Source: JANPPS01 sp965246835 (GTDB lineage: Bacteria; Pseudomonadota; Alphaproteobacteria; Acetobacterales; Acetobacteraceae). From it: DNA of 64,000 nucleotides. The DNA is taken from NCBI GenBank assembly GCA_965246835.1, contig CBDFFQ010000001.1, forward strand, positions 1,612,001 through 1,676,000. The letters run 5' to 3'. This document shows, in pieces, positions 50,100 through 57,934 of this stretch. Numbering within the stretch: the stretch's first letter is position 1; each line of letters begins with the position of its first letter. The notes under the pieces are model-generated. The model ran no database searches. It was not told the DNA's origin and worked only from the letters and a program-made list of their open reading frames with translations. The position numbers and the translations under genes were made by a program.

Positions 50100-50704
50100 A
50101 GGCGGTGCGGACGGACCACCAGTTGATGGGCGAGATGATCGCCGAGGGCTCCCGCGTGCTGGATATCGGCAGCGGGGACGGGTCGTTGATCGAATACCTG
50201 TTCCGCACGAGGCGGTGCGACGCGCGGGGGCTCGAGATCGACATGGCGGAGGTGACGCGCGCGGTGGCGCACGGACTGCCGGTGATGCATGGCGACGCCG
50301 ACAGCGACCTGGCGCACTATCCGGACGGGCTGTTCGACTATGTGGTCTTGTCCCGCACGCTGCAGGCGGTGGAGCGGCCGCAGGAAGTGCTGCGCCAGAT
50401 GCTGCGGATCGGGACGCGGGCGCTGGTGAGCTTTCCGAATTTCGGCCATTGGCAGGTGCGGTGGCAGTTGCTGCGATCGGGCCGGATGCCGATGACGGAG
50501 ACGTGGAACACGCCGTGGTATGAGACGCCGAACATCCACCCGTGCACGATCAAGGATTTTTTCGGGTTGTGCGCGCAGGAGGGGTATGTGGTGGAGCGGT
50601 GGCTCGCCGTGGACGATGGCGGGCGGCGCACGCCCTGGCGGCGGTTTCCGGGGCTGGCCAATCTGTTCGGGGAGCAGGCGTTGTTCTTGTTGCGCCGCGC
50701 CTGA
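50096..50704 (+). CDS. metW: Methionine biosynthesis protein MetW
   Basis: 202 residues of the MetW family, SAM-methyltransferase-like proteins that pair with MetX and are thought to support its activity. The SAM-binding motif is RVLDIGSGDGSLIEYL, the strand-2 end is GLEIDMAEV, and family segments FPNFGHWQVRWQLLRSGRMP, YETPNIHPCTIKDFF follow. The GTG start overlaps the metX stop. The product of the reaction, if any, is not known. Confidence 0.93.
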   Translation: MKAVRTDHQLMGEMIAEGSRVLDIGSGDGSLIEYLFRTRRCDARGLEIDMAEVTRAVAHGLPVMHGDADSDLAHYPDGLFDYVVLSRTLQAVERPQEVLRQMLRIGTRALVSFPNFGHWQVRWQLLRSGRMPMTETWNTPWYETPNIHPCTIKDFFGLCAQEGYVVERWLAVDDGGRRTPWRRFPGLANLFGEQALFLLRRA

Positions 50705-50748
50705 TTTGCGCGTGGTCAGCTAACCGTCAGGCCTAGCCTACCTAGTGG

Positions 50749-51980
50749 AGCTTTCCTCGATGGGGAGATGGTTCCATGACGATCGTTTCGGCCTCCTACA
50801 ACGCCCAGGGCGCCCTGGTCAGCCCCTCAACCACCGGGCGATCCCCGCCAACCGAGGTGACCGCTTGGAGGGAAGCGCTGCTGGGCCAGGCGGGCAGCAA
50901 GGGCGAAGCCCTCGTGGCACCGAAGATTCCCGAACGGGGCGCTGCCTCTGGCATGAAAGCCGCGGACCCCCCGGTTGGCCTGGAAGCGCTATCGCTGAAC
51001 GGCATCCAGATTGCGCAGAGCGCCTCCGGGAGCAGCCGGCAGGTTCCGGCGATCAAGCTCAATCCGCAACTGCGCGCCATCGCCGGGCCGCCCGCCGACG
51101 CCACCGGGCGCTACACGAGCAAATCCGTCGAAAGCGTGCCGCAGATTGCCACAAGGGAGGAGCTGGCGAACGCCTTTGCCCAGCAGTTCAAAGTCCCGGG
51201 CACGCAGATCGGCATCTTGGGCGAGGTCCACTCGGCCGAGGCGTTCGACATTCTGAACAAGACGGGGCTGGCGACACTCAAGGCCGTCGGGTCCAGCGGC
51301 CGAAGCGTGTATGTCGGCGTGGAAACGCCTACGAACCCCACGGTGGATGCCGCCCTCGACAAGCTCAACAGCGGCAAGATGTCCGGGGACGCCTTCTTGA
51401 CCATCGCGTCCAAAAGCCTGGGCGGCTCCAACGCTGCTGAGGTCGCGTCGACGCGGGAGAGCCTGCAGAAGATCGTCGTCGAAGGGCACGATAAGGGCCT
51501 CAAATACCTGTTCTGGGACAAGAACCGGATACAGGAGAACGGCCAGGAGACTGTGAAGGGCAACCGCGACCAGGGTGGTGCGACTTTCCTTGCGGACCAG
51601 GCGCGGAAGAATCCGAACGCGGTCTTCGTCGTGGGCGCCGGGTTCTCCCATGCGCAGCTGAATGCGGACCTAATCCCCACAGGGTCCACACCTGGGATTA
51701 CAAAGGGCACGACGCTGGCAAACCTGCTGGTCAACAAAATGGGGCGGTCGCACGTCTTCTCCGTCCAGGAAGATCCCGTGGTGGTGTCAGCCAGCGAGGT
51801 TGGCGGGAAGTCCGCTGCGGTGCACCAGTTCCCCAACCTGATTGCCGATTACGATCGAAACTCTCCGGTCAAGGTGCCCGGCACCGATGCGGCGGGCCGG
51901 CTGACCGGCGCGAAGCTTCCGACCTATGACGCGATCGTGCCTGTCATTATCAACGGAACCCGGAGGCCGTAGCTTTCCTC
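50749..51980. repeat. 10-bp direct repeats flanking the ChaN/TIKI-like gene
   Basis: AGCTTTCCTC occurs at 50749-50758, just before the gene, and at 51971-51980, overlapping its stop codon region. The following bases (GATGGGGA and ATTGAGGGGA) are also similar. It could be a remnant target duplication or a recombination footprint, or chance. Confidence 0.45.
50776..51972 (+). CDS. Unrecognised protein with a ChaN/TIKI-like core
   Basis: 398 residues, no confident family. The ATG at 50776 follows GGGGAGATGG. Residues 1-115 are low-complexity and probably disordered, with no signal peptide. From about 120 to 370 the pattern recalls the TIKI/ChaN/EreA fold: an early GILGEVHSAEAF with the GE.H motif, VYVGVETP with an acidic residue on the second strand, and a late FVVGAGFSHAQ with a G..H motif. 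A 10-bp direct repeat (AGCTTTCCTC) lies on each side of the gene. Its base composition looks slightly less GC-rich than its neighbours. The layout (floppy N-terminus plus a compact domain) also resembles secreted effectors, but nothing proves this. Confidence 0.55.
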   Translation: MTIVSASYNAQGALVSPSTTGRSPPTEVTAWREALLGQAGSKGEALVAPKIPERGAASGMKAADPPVGLEALSLNGIQIAQSASGSSRQVPAIKLNPQLRAIAGPPADATGRYTSKSVESVPQIATREELANAFAQQFKVPGTQIGILGEVHSAEAFDILNKTGLATLKAVGSSGRSVYVGVETPTNPTVDAALDKLNSGKMSGDAFLTIASKSLGGSNAAEVASTRESLQKIVVEGHDKGLKYLFWDKNRIQENGQETVKGNRDQGGATFLADQARKNPNAVFVVGAGFSHAQLNADLIPTGSTPGITKGTTLANLLVNKMGRSHVFSVQEDPVVVSASEVGGKSAAVHQFPNLIADYDRNSPVKVPGTDAAGRLTGAKLPTYDAIVPVIINGTRRP

Positions 51981-52032
51981 ATTGAGGGGATGAGGGGCAT
52001 TCTCGGGGCATCTTGGATACGGAGCCTGTGCA

Positions 52033-52839
52033 ATGAACGGAAGCGGCATAGCCCTATTGCTGGCCGACGTGGATGGGACGTTGGTGGACCAGCAAAAGGC
52101 GTTGACGCCGCGGGCCATTGCGGCCGTCAGAGCCATGCGGGCGCGAGGCATCCGTTTTGCAACCACCAGCGGCCGGCCGCCGCGGGGGATGGCGATGCTG
52201 GTGGAGCCGTTGGGGCTGGAAGAGGTGATCGCCGGGTTCAATGGCGGGGTTTTTACCCGGCCGAACCTGAGCGTGATCGAGACGCGAACCTTGCCGGAGA
52301 GCGCCGCTCGGACAGCGCTGGAGCTAATCTTGAAGCTGGGCCTGGATGCCTGGGTCTATACGGCCGAGGACTGGTTGCTGCGCGATGTGGGTGCGCCGCA
52401 TCGGGAGCGCGAGGAGCACACCGTGCGCTTCCCGCCCAAGGTGGTGGCGAACTTCGACGGCGCGATCGGGCATGCGGTCAAGATCGTGGGCGTGAGCGAC
52501 GATCTCGAGCTGGTCGCGCGGTGCGAGACGGCCGTGCAGGAGGCGCTGGGCGACCAGGCCTCGGCGGCGCGGAGCCAGCCTTACTACCTCGATGTCACGC
52601 ATCGCGACGCCAACAAAGGCTTCGTGGCCGATTATTTGTCCCGCACGCTGTCGATCCCGAGGGAGCGGATCGCGACGATCGGGGACATGCCGAATGACGT
52701 GACGATGTTCAAGCGGAGCGGCATGTCGATCGCGATGGGTCAGGCGTCGGACGCGGTGAAGCGGGAAGCGACGCATGTGACCGACGGGTATGATGACGAG
52801 GGGTTCGCCAAAGCGGTGGAGCGGTTCGTTCTGGGGTGA
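52033..52839 (+). CDS. Cof-type HAD-IIB phosphatase
   Basis: 268-residue HAD hydrolase. Motif I is LLADVDGTLVD (nucleophile Asp), motif II is FATTSGRPP, the motif III Lys is in DANKGFVADYL, and motif IV is GDMPNDVTMF. The large type-IIB cap lies between residues about 85 and 190. Such enzymes dephosphorylate sugar phosphates or pyridoxal phosphate and are often promiscuous. The ATG at 52033 is 60 bp after the previous gene. Substrate unknown. Confidence 0.9.
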   Translation: MNGSGIALLLADVDGTLVDQQKALTPRAIAAVRAMRARGIRFATTSGRPPRGMAMLVEPLGLEEVIAGFNGGVFTRPNLSVIETRTLPESAARTALELILKLGLDAWVYTAEDWLLRDVGAPHREREEHTVRFPPKVVANFDGAIGHAVKIVGVSDDLELVARCETAVQEALGDQASAARSQPYYLDVTHRDANKGFVADYLSRTLSIPRERIATIGDMPNDVTMFKRSGMSIAMGQASDAVKREATHVTDGYDDEGFAKAVERFVLG

Positions 52840-52865
52840 TTCCAGAACGAAAACTGTCCCAGGTT

Positions 52866-52952
52866 CGTCATTGCGAGCCGCTTGGCGAAGCAATCCAGGG
52901 GCCACACGCGCCATCGTTGCCCCTGGATCGCTTCGCTTCGCTCGCAATGACG
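52866..52952. repeat. Palindromic repeat, GTCATTGCGAGC family, copy 2
   Basis: CGTCATTGCGAGCCGCTTGGCGAAGCAATCCAGGGGCC is mirrored by GCCCCTGGATCGCTTCGCTTCGCTCGCAATGACG. It lies between the convergent HAD and GNAT genes and may help end transcription. Confidence 0.9.
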
Positions 52953-52955
52953 GAG

Positions 52956-53510
52956 TCAGGAGTCACGGTCGCCGAGCTTCGGCAGAGGCGGGCGCGTGAC
53001 CTCGAACATCAGGCATAGTTCGTTTCGCCCGCGGGCTGGCGCCGGAAGCATCTTTTCTCCGACACACACCAATCCGCAACCGGTCAGTATGGCGATGGAG
53101 GCGGCGTTGCCCGGCTGAACGCCGGCCTCCATGACATCGAGGTCCAGCTGCGCGAACCCGTGCCGCATGATGGCGGTCGCGGCCTCCCGCATGTAACCGT
53201 GCCCGTGATAGGCCTCACCCAGCCAGTAGCCGAACTGACCGCGCCGCGGCTCGGCAAGATCACGGTTGACGCTGGCCCAGCCCAACAAGCACCCATCTTC
53301 CCGGCGTTCGATGGCGATCGGCATGGCCTGCCCGGCATCGGCCGCGCGGCAGGCGGCCGCAATCCGCTGAGTGGCCATTTCCGGCGTGAACGGCACGGGC
53401 CAATACGCCACCCACTGGCTGACGGCTTGTGTCATCAAGGCTGACAGCGCATCGGCATCTCGCGGCACCGGGCATCGCAGGCGAAGACGCGAAGTCTCGA
53501 TCGGCTGCAT
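52956..53510 (-). CDS. GNAT acetyltransferase (RimJ/RimL-like)
   Basis: 184 residues. It begins ETSRLRLRCPVPRDADAL, and the acetyl-CoA loop region is FGYWLGEAYHGHGYMREAATAIMRHGF, followed by AGVQPGNAASIAILTGCGL with the conserved N..S. These fit GNATs that acetylate protein N-termini or small amines. The ATG directly follows the SDR stop codon (TGA-ATG), so it is probably cotranslated. Substrate unknown. Confidence 0.87.
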   Translation of the reverse strand: MQPIETSRLRLRCPVPRDADALSALMTQAVSQWVAYWPVPFTPEMATQRIAAACRAADAGQAMPIAIERREDGCLLGWASVNRDLAEPRRGQFGYWLGEAYHGHGYMREAATAIMRHGFAQLDLDVMEAGVQPGNAASIAILTGCGLVCVGEKMLPAPARGRNELCLMFEVTRPPLPKLGDRDS

Positions 53511-54248
53511 TCAGTAGGTGGCGCGCCCGCCCGTCACGTCGAACACCGCGCCGGTGCTGAACGAGCACTCCTCCGTCGCCAGCCAGCAGGCCAGCGCCGC
53601 AATTTCGGAGACCTCGACGAAGCGGCCCATGGGGATCTTGCCGAGCATGTAGTCGATCTGCGCCGGGCTCATCTGGGCGAAGATGTCGGTCTTGGCGGCG
53701 GCGGGGGTGACGCAGTTGACCAGCACGCCCTTGCCGGCGAGCTCCTTGCCCAGCGATTTCGTGAGTGCGATCAGCCCGGCCTTGCTGGCGCTGTAGTGGG
53801 AGGCGTTGGGATTGCCCTCCTTGCCGGCGACGGACGCGATATTCACGACCCGGCCATAGCCGCGCGCGATCATGCCGGGGATCACGGCGGCGCTGACCAG
53901 GTAGGGGCCGACCAGGTTCACCTCCAGCACGCGGCGCCATTCGGGCACCGGCAGTTCCCAAGTGGGGGCGTTGCCGCCGGTGATGCCGGCGTTGTTGACC
54001 AGGATGTCGATGTGGCCGTGCCGGGCGATCGTCTCGGCCGCGGCGGCGCGGACGGCGGCTTCGTCGGTCTGGTCCACGGTGTGCGTGCTGACGCCGGGTT
54101 GGGCAATGGCCGCGAGGGCCTCGGGGTCCCGGTCCCAGACGGCGACGGCGGCGCCGGAGGCCAGCATGCGCTCGGTGATGGCACGCCCGATGCCGCGGGC
54201 GCCGCCGGTGACGACGGCGATGCGGCCGTGCAGGTCGAGCTGGTTCAT
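53511..54248 (-). CDS. FabG-like short-chain dehydrogenase/reductase
   Basis: 245-residue classical SDR. The cofactor motif is VTGGARGIGRA with VWDRD, which suggests NAD(H) preference. Further marks are LVNNAGITGG, the Ser in NIASVAGKEGNPNAS and YSASK. The C-terminal segment is SFSTGAVFDVTGGRATY. The ATG at 54248 is the family start; the upstream open frame is not coding. It is the first gene of a two-gene unit with the GNAT gene. Sugar or polyol dehydrogenase activity is plausible. Confidence 0.87.
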   Translation of the reverse strand: MNQLDLHGRIAVVTGGARGIGRAITERMLASGAAVAVWDRDPEALAAIAQPGVSTHTVDQTDEAAVRAAAAETIARHGHIDILVNNAGITGGNAPTWELPVPEWRRVLEVNLVGPYLVSAAVIPGMIARGYGRVVNIASVAGKEGNPNASHYSASKAGLIALTKSLGKELAGKGVLVNCVTPAAAKTDIFAQMSPAQIDYMLGKIPMGRFVEVSEIAALACWLATEECSFSTGAVFDVTGGRATY

Positions 54249-54350
54249 GGCGTTGCTGCTCCCGGCAAACAGTGTGGATCGTAAACCGACAAAAACTGGC
54301 GTGCCAATCAGAGGCGGCCCGGCGATGGTTGCCTCACAAAGGAGTGGCTC

Positions 54351-54788
54351 ATGCGCGGCGTCAAGATCATCCTGGGGCTGATCCTGTTGGTGGGCTGCAC
54401 CATGACGGCGCCCTACCTGTTCGGGCGGGTCTGGTCGGAGGCGCGGCACATTCATGAGTTCCGGCCGTCGAAGGCCAAGATCGTCAGCTACCGGTGCAGG
54501 AACATCAATCTGTTCATGTTCAACGACTGCACGATTCACTACGAGCTCGATGGTAAGCCGGCGCCCAGCCTGACCGATTTCAGGTTCGGCCGAGCGCCCG
54601 GCACGCCGCCCGTGCTGATGGAAACGATATCAGCCCCACGGCTTATCTCGACCAACGTGTCGCTCGAGACGATCCTGAACCGTGCGGCTATCGCGGTGAT
54701 CTATGTCGGCGTGTTGGCTTTGGTCTGGCTCGGCTTGATTGGCGGCGTGCTCGGAAAGATGCGGAGGCGGCAAGCCGTCTATTCCTGA
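54351..54788 (+). CDS. Small DUF3592-like membrane protein
   Basis: 145 residues with an N-terminal hydrophobic helix (IILGLILLVGCTMTAPYLF), a middle soluble domain (AKIVSYRCRNINLFMFNDCTIHYELDGKP, with two Cys that might pair), and a C-terminal helix (AAIAVIYVGVLALVWLGLIGGVLG). The layout is like DUF3592 proteins. AGGAG lies 5-6 bases before the ATG. It is divergent from the SDR gene and converges on the Uma2-like gene. Function unknown. Confidence 0.6.
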   Translation: MRGVKIILGLILLVGCTMTAPYLFGRVWSEARHIHEFRPSKAKIVSYRCRNINLFMFNDCTIHYELDGKPAPSLTDFRFGRAPGTPPVLMETISAPRLISTNVSLETILNRAAIAVIYVGVLALVWLGLIGGVLGKMRRRQAVYS

Positions 54789-54789
54789 A

Positions 54790-55365
54790 CTACCACTCCT
54801 CGATCACCGGGATTGGCGGCAGATCCATGCCGGCATAGAGTTCGGCCATGGGCACCTCGATCCCGATTTCGGGCATATCCAGCACGCCGTCCACGTCGAG
54901 CGTATCGAGGCTCCAGCCGGTGGCTGTGCGAGCGATCACGGTCGCCAGGACCTGGTCTTGTTCCAGCATGACGTAGCGTTTCAGCGATGGGAGTGATCTG
55001 TATTTCCTCAGTTTGGTGGTTCGGTCCGTTGTGGCCGTGCTCGGGGACAGGATTTTGAACACGACGACGGGGTCGAGGACGATCCGCTCCGTCAGGGCCA
55101 GGTCGGAGCAGGCGACGAAGATGTCCGGGTAGCGATAGCTGGTCCCAGCCTCGACCTTTAGGCTTGGACCGTGGGCACGGCACTGCGTGCCACGAAGCCG
55201 CGTCCCCAACGATACGGCCAGATTTCCCTGAACAATCGAATGCGCGACGCTCACCCCGTTCATCGCCACGGGCCTCACGCCGTCGAACTCCCATTTGACC
55301 TCCTGCCGCTCCTCCCACTCCAGGAACTCGGCTGGCGTCATCCGCTGTGCGATCGCCTGGCTCAT
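54790..55365 (-). CDS. Uma2/DUF820-family nuclease-like protein with altered motif
   Basis: 191 residues of the Uma2 (DUF820) family, a PD-(D/E)xK nuclease-like fold. It opens MTPAEFLEWEERQEVKWEFDG; the motif Asp is in YRYPDIFVAC and the later Lys is in TTKLRKYRSLPSLKRYVML. Where most members have a Glu (EVLSPST), this protein has KILSPST, so the usual acidic metal ligand is replaced by Lys. A single G-to-A change would explain it. It starts 9 bp after uvrC's end-side neighbour and converges on the small membrane gene. It may be a non-catalytic member. Confidence 0.8.
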   Translation of the reverse strand: MSQAIAQRMTPAEFLEWEERQEVKWEFDGVRPVAMNGVSVAHSIVQGNLAVSLGTRLRGTQCRAHGPSLKVEAGTSYRYPDIFVACSDLALTERIVLDPVVVFKILSPSTATTDRTTKLRKYRSLPSLKRYVMLEQDQVLATVIARTATGWSLDTLDVDGVLDMPEIGIEVPMAELYAGMDLPPIPVIEEW

Positions 55366-55374
55366 CCGCCCCTC

Positions 55375-57267
55375 CTACCCCGCCCGGGCATGCCCCGGGT
55401 GAAAATACTCATACACCCGCCGCGCCGTCTCGCGGTTGATGCCGGGTGCGTTCTCGAGGTCCGCGAGCCCGGCCGCCTTCACCCCGCGCGCCGAGCCGAA
55501 ATGATTGAGCAGCGCCCGCTTCCGCGCCGCGCCCACACCGCTCACCTCATCCAGCTCGCTCGACACCAGCGCCTTCGAACGGCCGGCGCGGTGGGTAGTG
55601 ATGGCGAAGCGGTGCGTCTCGTCCCGCACGCGCTGCAGGTAATACAGCACGGGGTCCCGCGGCGGGAGCTGGAATGGGGCGCGGCCGTCCATGTGGAACC
55701 ATTCGCGCCCGGCATCCCGGTCCGGCCCCTTGGCGATGCCGACCACGGGGATCTGGTGCAGACCAAGGTCCTGCATGATGCCGCGCACCGCCGAGAGCTG
55801 CCCGGCGCCGCCGTCGATCAGCAGCAGATCCGGCAACGCAGGCGGCGCGCCCTCCCCGGCGTCGCTGGCGGCTTGTTCTTTCAAGGCGCGGCCGAAGCGG
55901 CGGTCCAGCACCTCCCGCATCATGGCGAAGTCGTCGCCGGGCGCTATGGGTCCGCGGATGGAGTATTTGCGATAGGCGTTCTTCTGGAACCCGTCGGGCC
56001 CCGCCACCACCATCACGCCATAGGCCGCGGTGCCCATGATGTGGGAGTTGTCGTAGCACTCGATCCGCTCCGGCGTGCCCGGCAGGCCAAAGGTTTGCGC
56101 CACGGCCTCCAGCAGCTTCGCCTGCCCGGCCGTCTCCGCCAGGCGCCGCTCCAAAGCCTCCCGCGCATTGGTCTCGGCATGCAGCACCACCGCACGCTTC
56201 TCGCCCCGCACCGGCACCGCCAGCGACACTTTCCGGTCTGCCTTCAGCGACAAGGCCTCCTCCACCAGCTCCGCCTCCGGCAGCGCGTGGTTCAGCAGCA
56301 CGCAGGGTGGCGGCGGCTTGTCGTCGTAGAATTGCGCCAGGAACGCGGACAGCACGCTCTCGATTTCGGCGTCCCGCGTGTGGGTCGGGAAGAAGGCGCG
56401 GTTGCCGTTGTTGCGGCCGCCCCTGATGAAGAACACCTGCACGCAGGTCTGGCCGCCGATCTGGTAGGCCGCCACGATATCGGCGTCCGTCAGGCTGTTG
56501 GGGTTGATCACGGCGGTGCCCTGCACGTGCGTCAGGCCGCGGATGCGATCCCGCAAGGCGGCCGCGCGCTCGAACTCCAGCGCCTCCGCCGCGCCCTCCA
56601 TCTCGCGCGCCAGCTCCTGCTGCACGGAATTGGCCTTGCCGCCCAGGAAGGCGCGGGCCTGGTCGACCAGGTGGCCGTACTCCTCCGGTGTGACCCGGCC
56701 CACGCACGGCGCCGAACATCGCTTGATCTGATGCAGCAGGCACGGGCGGCTGCGGTTGCTGAACACCGTGTCCTGGCAGGATCGCAGCAGGAACACGCGC
56801 TGCATGGCCGTCACGGTCTGGTTCACCGCCCATACGCTGGCGAACGGCCCGTAATAGCTGCCTTTCCGGGCGCGGGAGCCGCGGTGCTTGGTGATCTGCG
56901 GGTAGGCGTGATCCTCCGTCAGCATCAGCCACGGATAGCTCTTGTCATCCCGCAGCACGATGTTGAACCGGGGTTTTAGCCGTTTGATGAGGTTGGCCTC
57001 GAGCAGCAGCGCCTCGGCCTCGGTATGGGTGGTGACGATCTCCATCGAGACCGTCTCCATCACCATGCGCCGCAGCCGCTCCGGCATACGCGCGGTCTGG
57101 GTGTAGGAATACACGCGCTTCTTGAGGCTTTTGGCCTTGCCGACATACAGCGCCTCCCCGCGCGCATCGAGCATGCGGTACACGCCGGGGCTGAGCGGCA
57201 TGGTCAGCAGAGCGCGTTCGATGATCTCGACGCCTTTGGCGGGCGCGGATGGGATGGGATGGTCCAT
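55375..57267 (-). CDS. uvrC: Excinuclease ABC subunit C
   Basis: 630 residues from ATG 57267. The N-terminal GIY-YIG nuclease domain (SPGVYRMLDARGEALYVGKAKSLKKRVYSY) makes the 3' incision. A cysteine group (SRPCLLHQIKRCSAPCVG) and a UVR motif around EMEGAAEALEFERAAALRDRI bind UvrB. The RNase H-like domain (IECYDNSHIMGTAAYG, LLIDGGAGQLSAV) makes the 5' incision. Tandem HhH motifs end the protein (SGVGAARKRALLNHFGS, APGINRETARRVYEYF). uvrB lies 4.5 kb away on the same strand. A weak LexA-like GTTC-N7-GTCT lies 28 bp upstream. Confidence 0.95.
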   Translation of the reverse strand: MDHPIPSAPAKGVEIIERALLTMPLSPGVYRMLDARGEALYVGKAKSLKKRVYSYTQTARMPERLRRMVMETVSMEIVTTHTEAEALLLEANLIKRLKPRFNIVLRDDKSYPWLMLTEDHAYPQITKHRGSRARKGSYYGPFASVWAVNQTVTAMQRVFLLRSCQDTVFSNRSRPCLLHQIKRCSAPCVGRVTPEEYGHLVDQARAFLGGKANSVQQELAREMEGAAEALEFERAAALRDRIRGLTHVQGTAVINPNSLTDADIVAAYQIGGQTCVQVFFIRGGRNNGNRAFFPTHTRDAEIESVLSAFLAQFYDDKPPPPCVLLNHALPEAELVEEALSLKADRKVSLAVPVRGEKRAVVLHAETNAREALERRLAETAGQAKLLEAVAQTFGLPGTPERIECYDNSHIMGTAAYGVMVVAGPDGFQKNAYRKYSIRGPIAPGDDFAMMREVLDRRFGRALKEQAASDAGEGAPPALPDLLLIDGGAGQLSAVRGIMQDLGLHQIPVVGIAKGPDRDAGREWFHMDGRAPFQLPPRDPVLYYLQRVRDETHRFAITTHRAGRSKALVSSELDEVSGVGAARKRALLNHFGSARGVKAAGLADLENAPGINRETARRVYEYFHPGHARAG

Positions 57268-57544
57268 GCGTGCAATTAGGCCGGTGCGGGCGGTGTTCTC
57301 AAGGTGTCTTCCGCGTGTCATCTATCCACGGAAGCTGTGGACAAGTCTGTGGGCGAGCGCTGGACAGGGTGGGTCAGAGCGCGGTTTATATGGCCCGGAT
57401 GGGGGTTGCACATAATTTGTGCAGTCAATCTAAGTCTTTGATCTTACAGCAAGTAATTTTCGTGCGCTTCCGATGGCTTGAGAGTCGGAGCGCATCTTGC
57501 TGCAAACATTGGGAGTCAATCAGGCCTGGTGGACAAGATGGAAT
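57268..57544. promoter_or_regulatory. AT-richer intergenic region upstream of uvrC with dyads
   Basis: This 277-bp space between uvrC and folB is clearly richer in A+T than its surroundings. It contains a perfect dyad TGCACA-TAATT-TGTGCA at 57408-57424, and two DnaA-box-like 9-mers in opposite orientation: CTATCCACG (57322-57330) and TGTGGACAA (57336-57344; its complement TTGTCCACA is one base from TTATCCACA). No gene was found here. Confidence 0.45.
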
Positions 57545-57934
57545 TTACTTCGTCTCCGCGGGCCGGCTCCGCTCGATCTCGACCCCTGCCGCGGCCGCAT
57601 CGGGAAACACGTCCAGCTTCTCGACCCGCACCATCACCGTGCGAACCCGGCTATCCCAGAAGCAGGCAGCCGCGATCCGCTCGGCCAGGGTTTCCACCAG
57701 CCGGACATGCCCGGCGCCCGCCACCTTCCGGACCGCCTCCGCGATCGGTTCGTAGCTGACGACGCGGTCCAACCGGTCGGCGCCATCGTCCGCCGGGTCT
57801 TCGGCGACCAGGGCCTCCACGTTGACGCGGATGCGTTGCGGGGCGGCACGCTCATGCGGATAGATGCCGATCGAGGCCATCAGATCCAGGTCGCGGATGA
57901 AGATGCGGCGGTGCCCGGGGGGGAGGCGGATCAC
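57545..57934 (-). CDS. folB: Dihydroneopterin aldolase
   Basis: 129 residues from GTG 57934. FolB landmarks are IFIRDLDLMASIGIYPHERAAPQRIRVNVEAL, VSYEPIAEAVRKVAG (substrate-binding region), LVETLAERIAAACF with the catalytic-site Glu, and VRVEKLDVFPDA with the catalytic Lys. It converts dihydroneopterin to hydroxymethyldihydropterin in folate synthesis. The start overlaps the SDR stop (GTGA at 57931). The longer open frame is an artefact. Confidence 0.92.
   Translation of the reverse strand: MIRLPPGHRRIFIRDLDLMASIGIYPHERAAPQRIRVNVEALVAEDPADDGADRLDRVVSYEPIAEAVRKVAGAGHVRLVETLAERIAAACFWDSRVRTVMVRVEKLDVFPDAAAAGVEIERSRPAETK

Noticed and set aside
50760..50775. ATG at 50763 as start of the ChaN/TIKI-like gene
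   Set aside because: It is out of frame with the gene and lies within the region used as ribosome-binding site for the ATG at 50776.
57295..57309. LexA box (GTTC-N7-GTTC) upstream of uvrC
   Set aside because: The sequence is GTTC-N7-GTCT, one position off, and no matching site is seen before uvrB; too weak to call.
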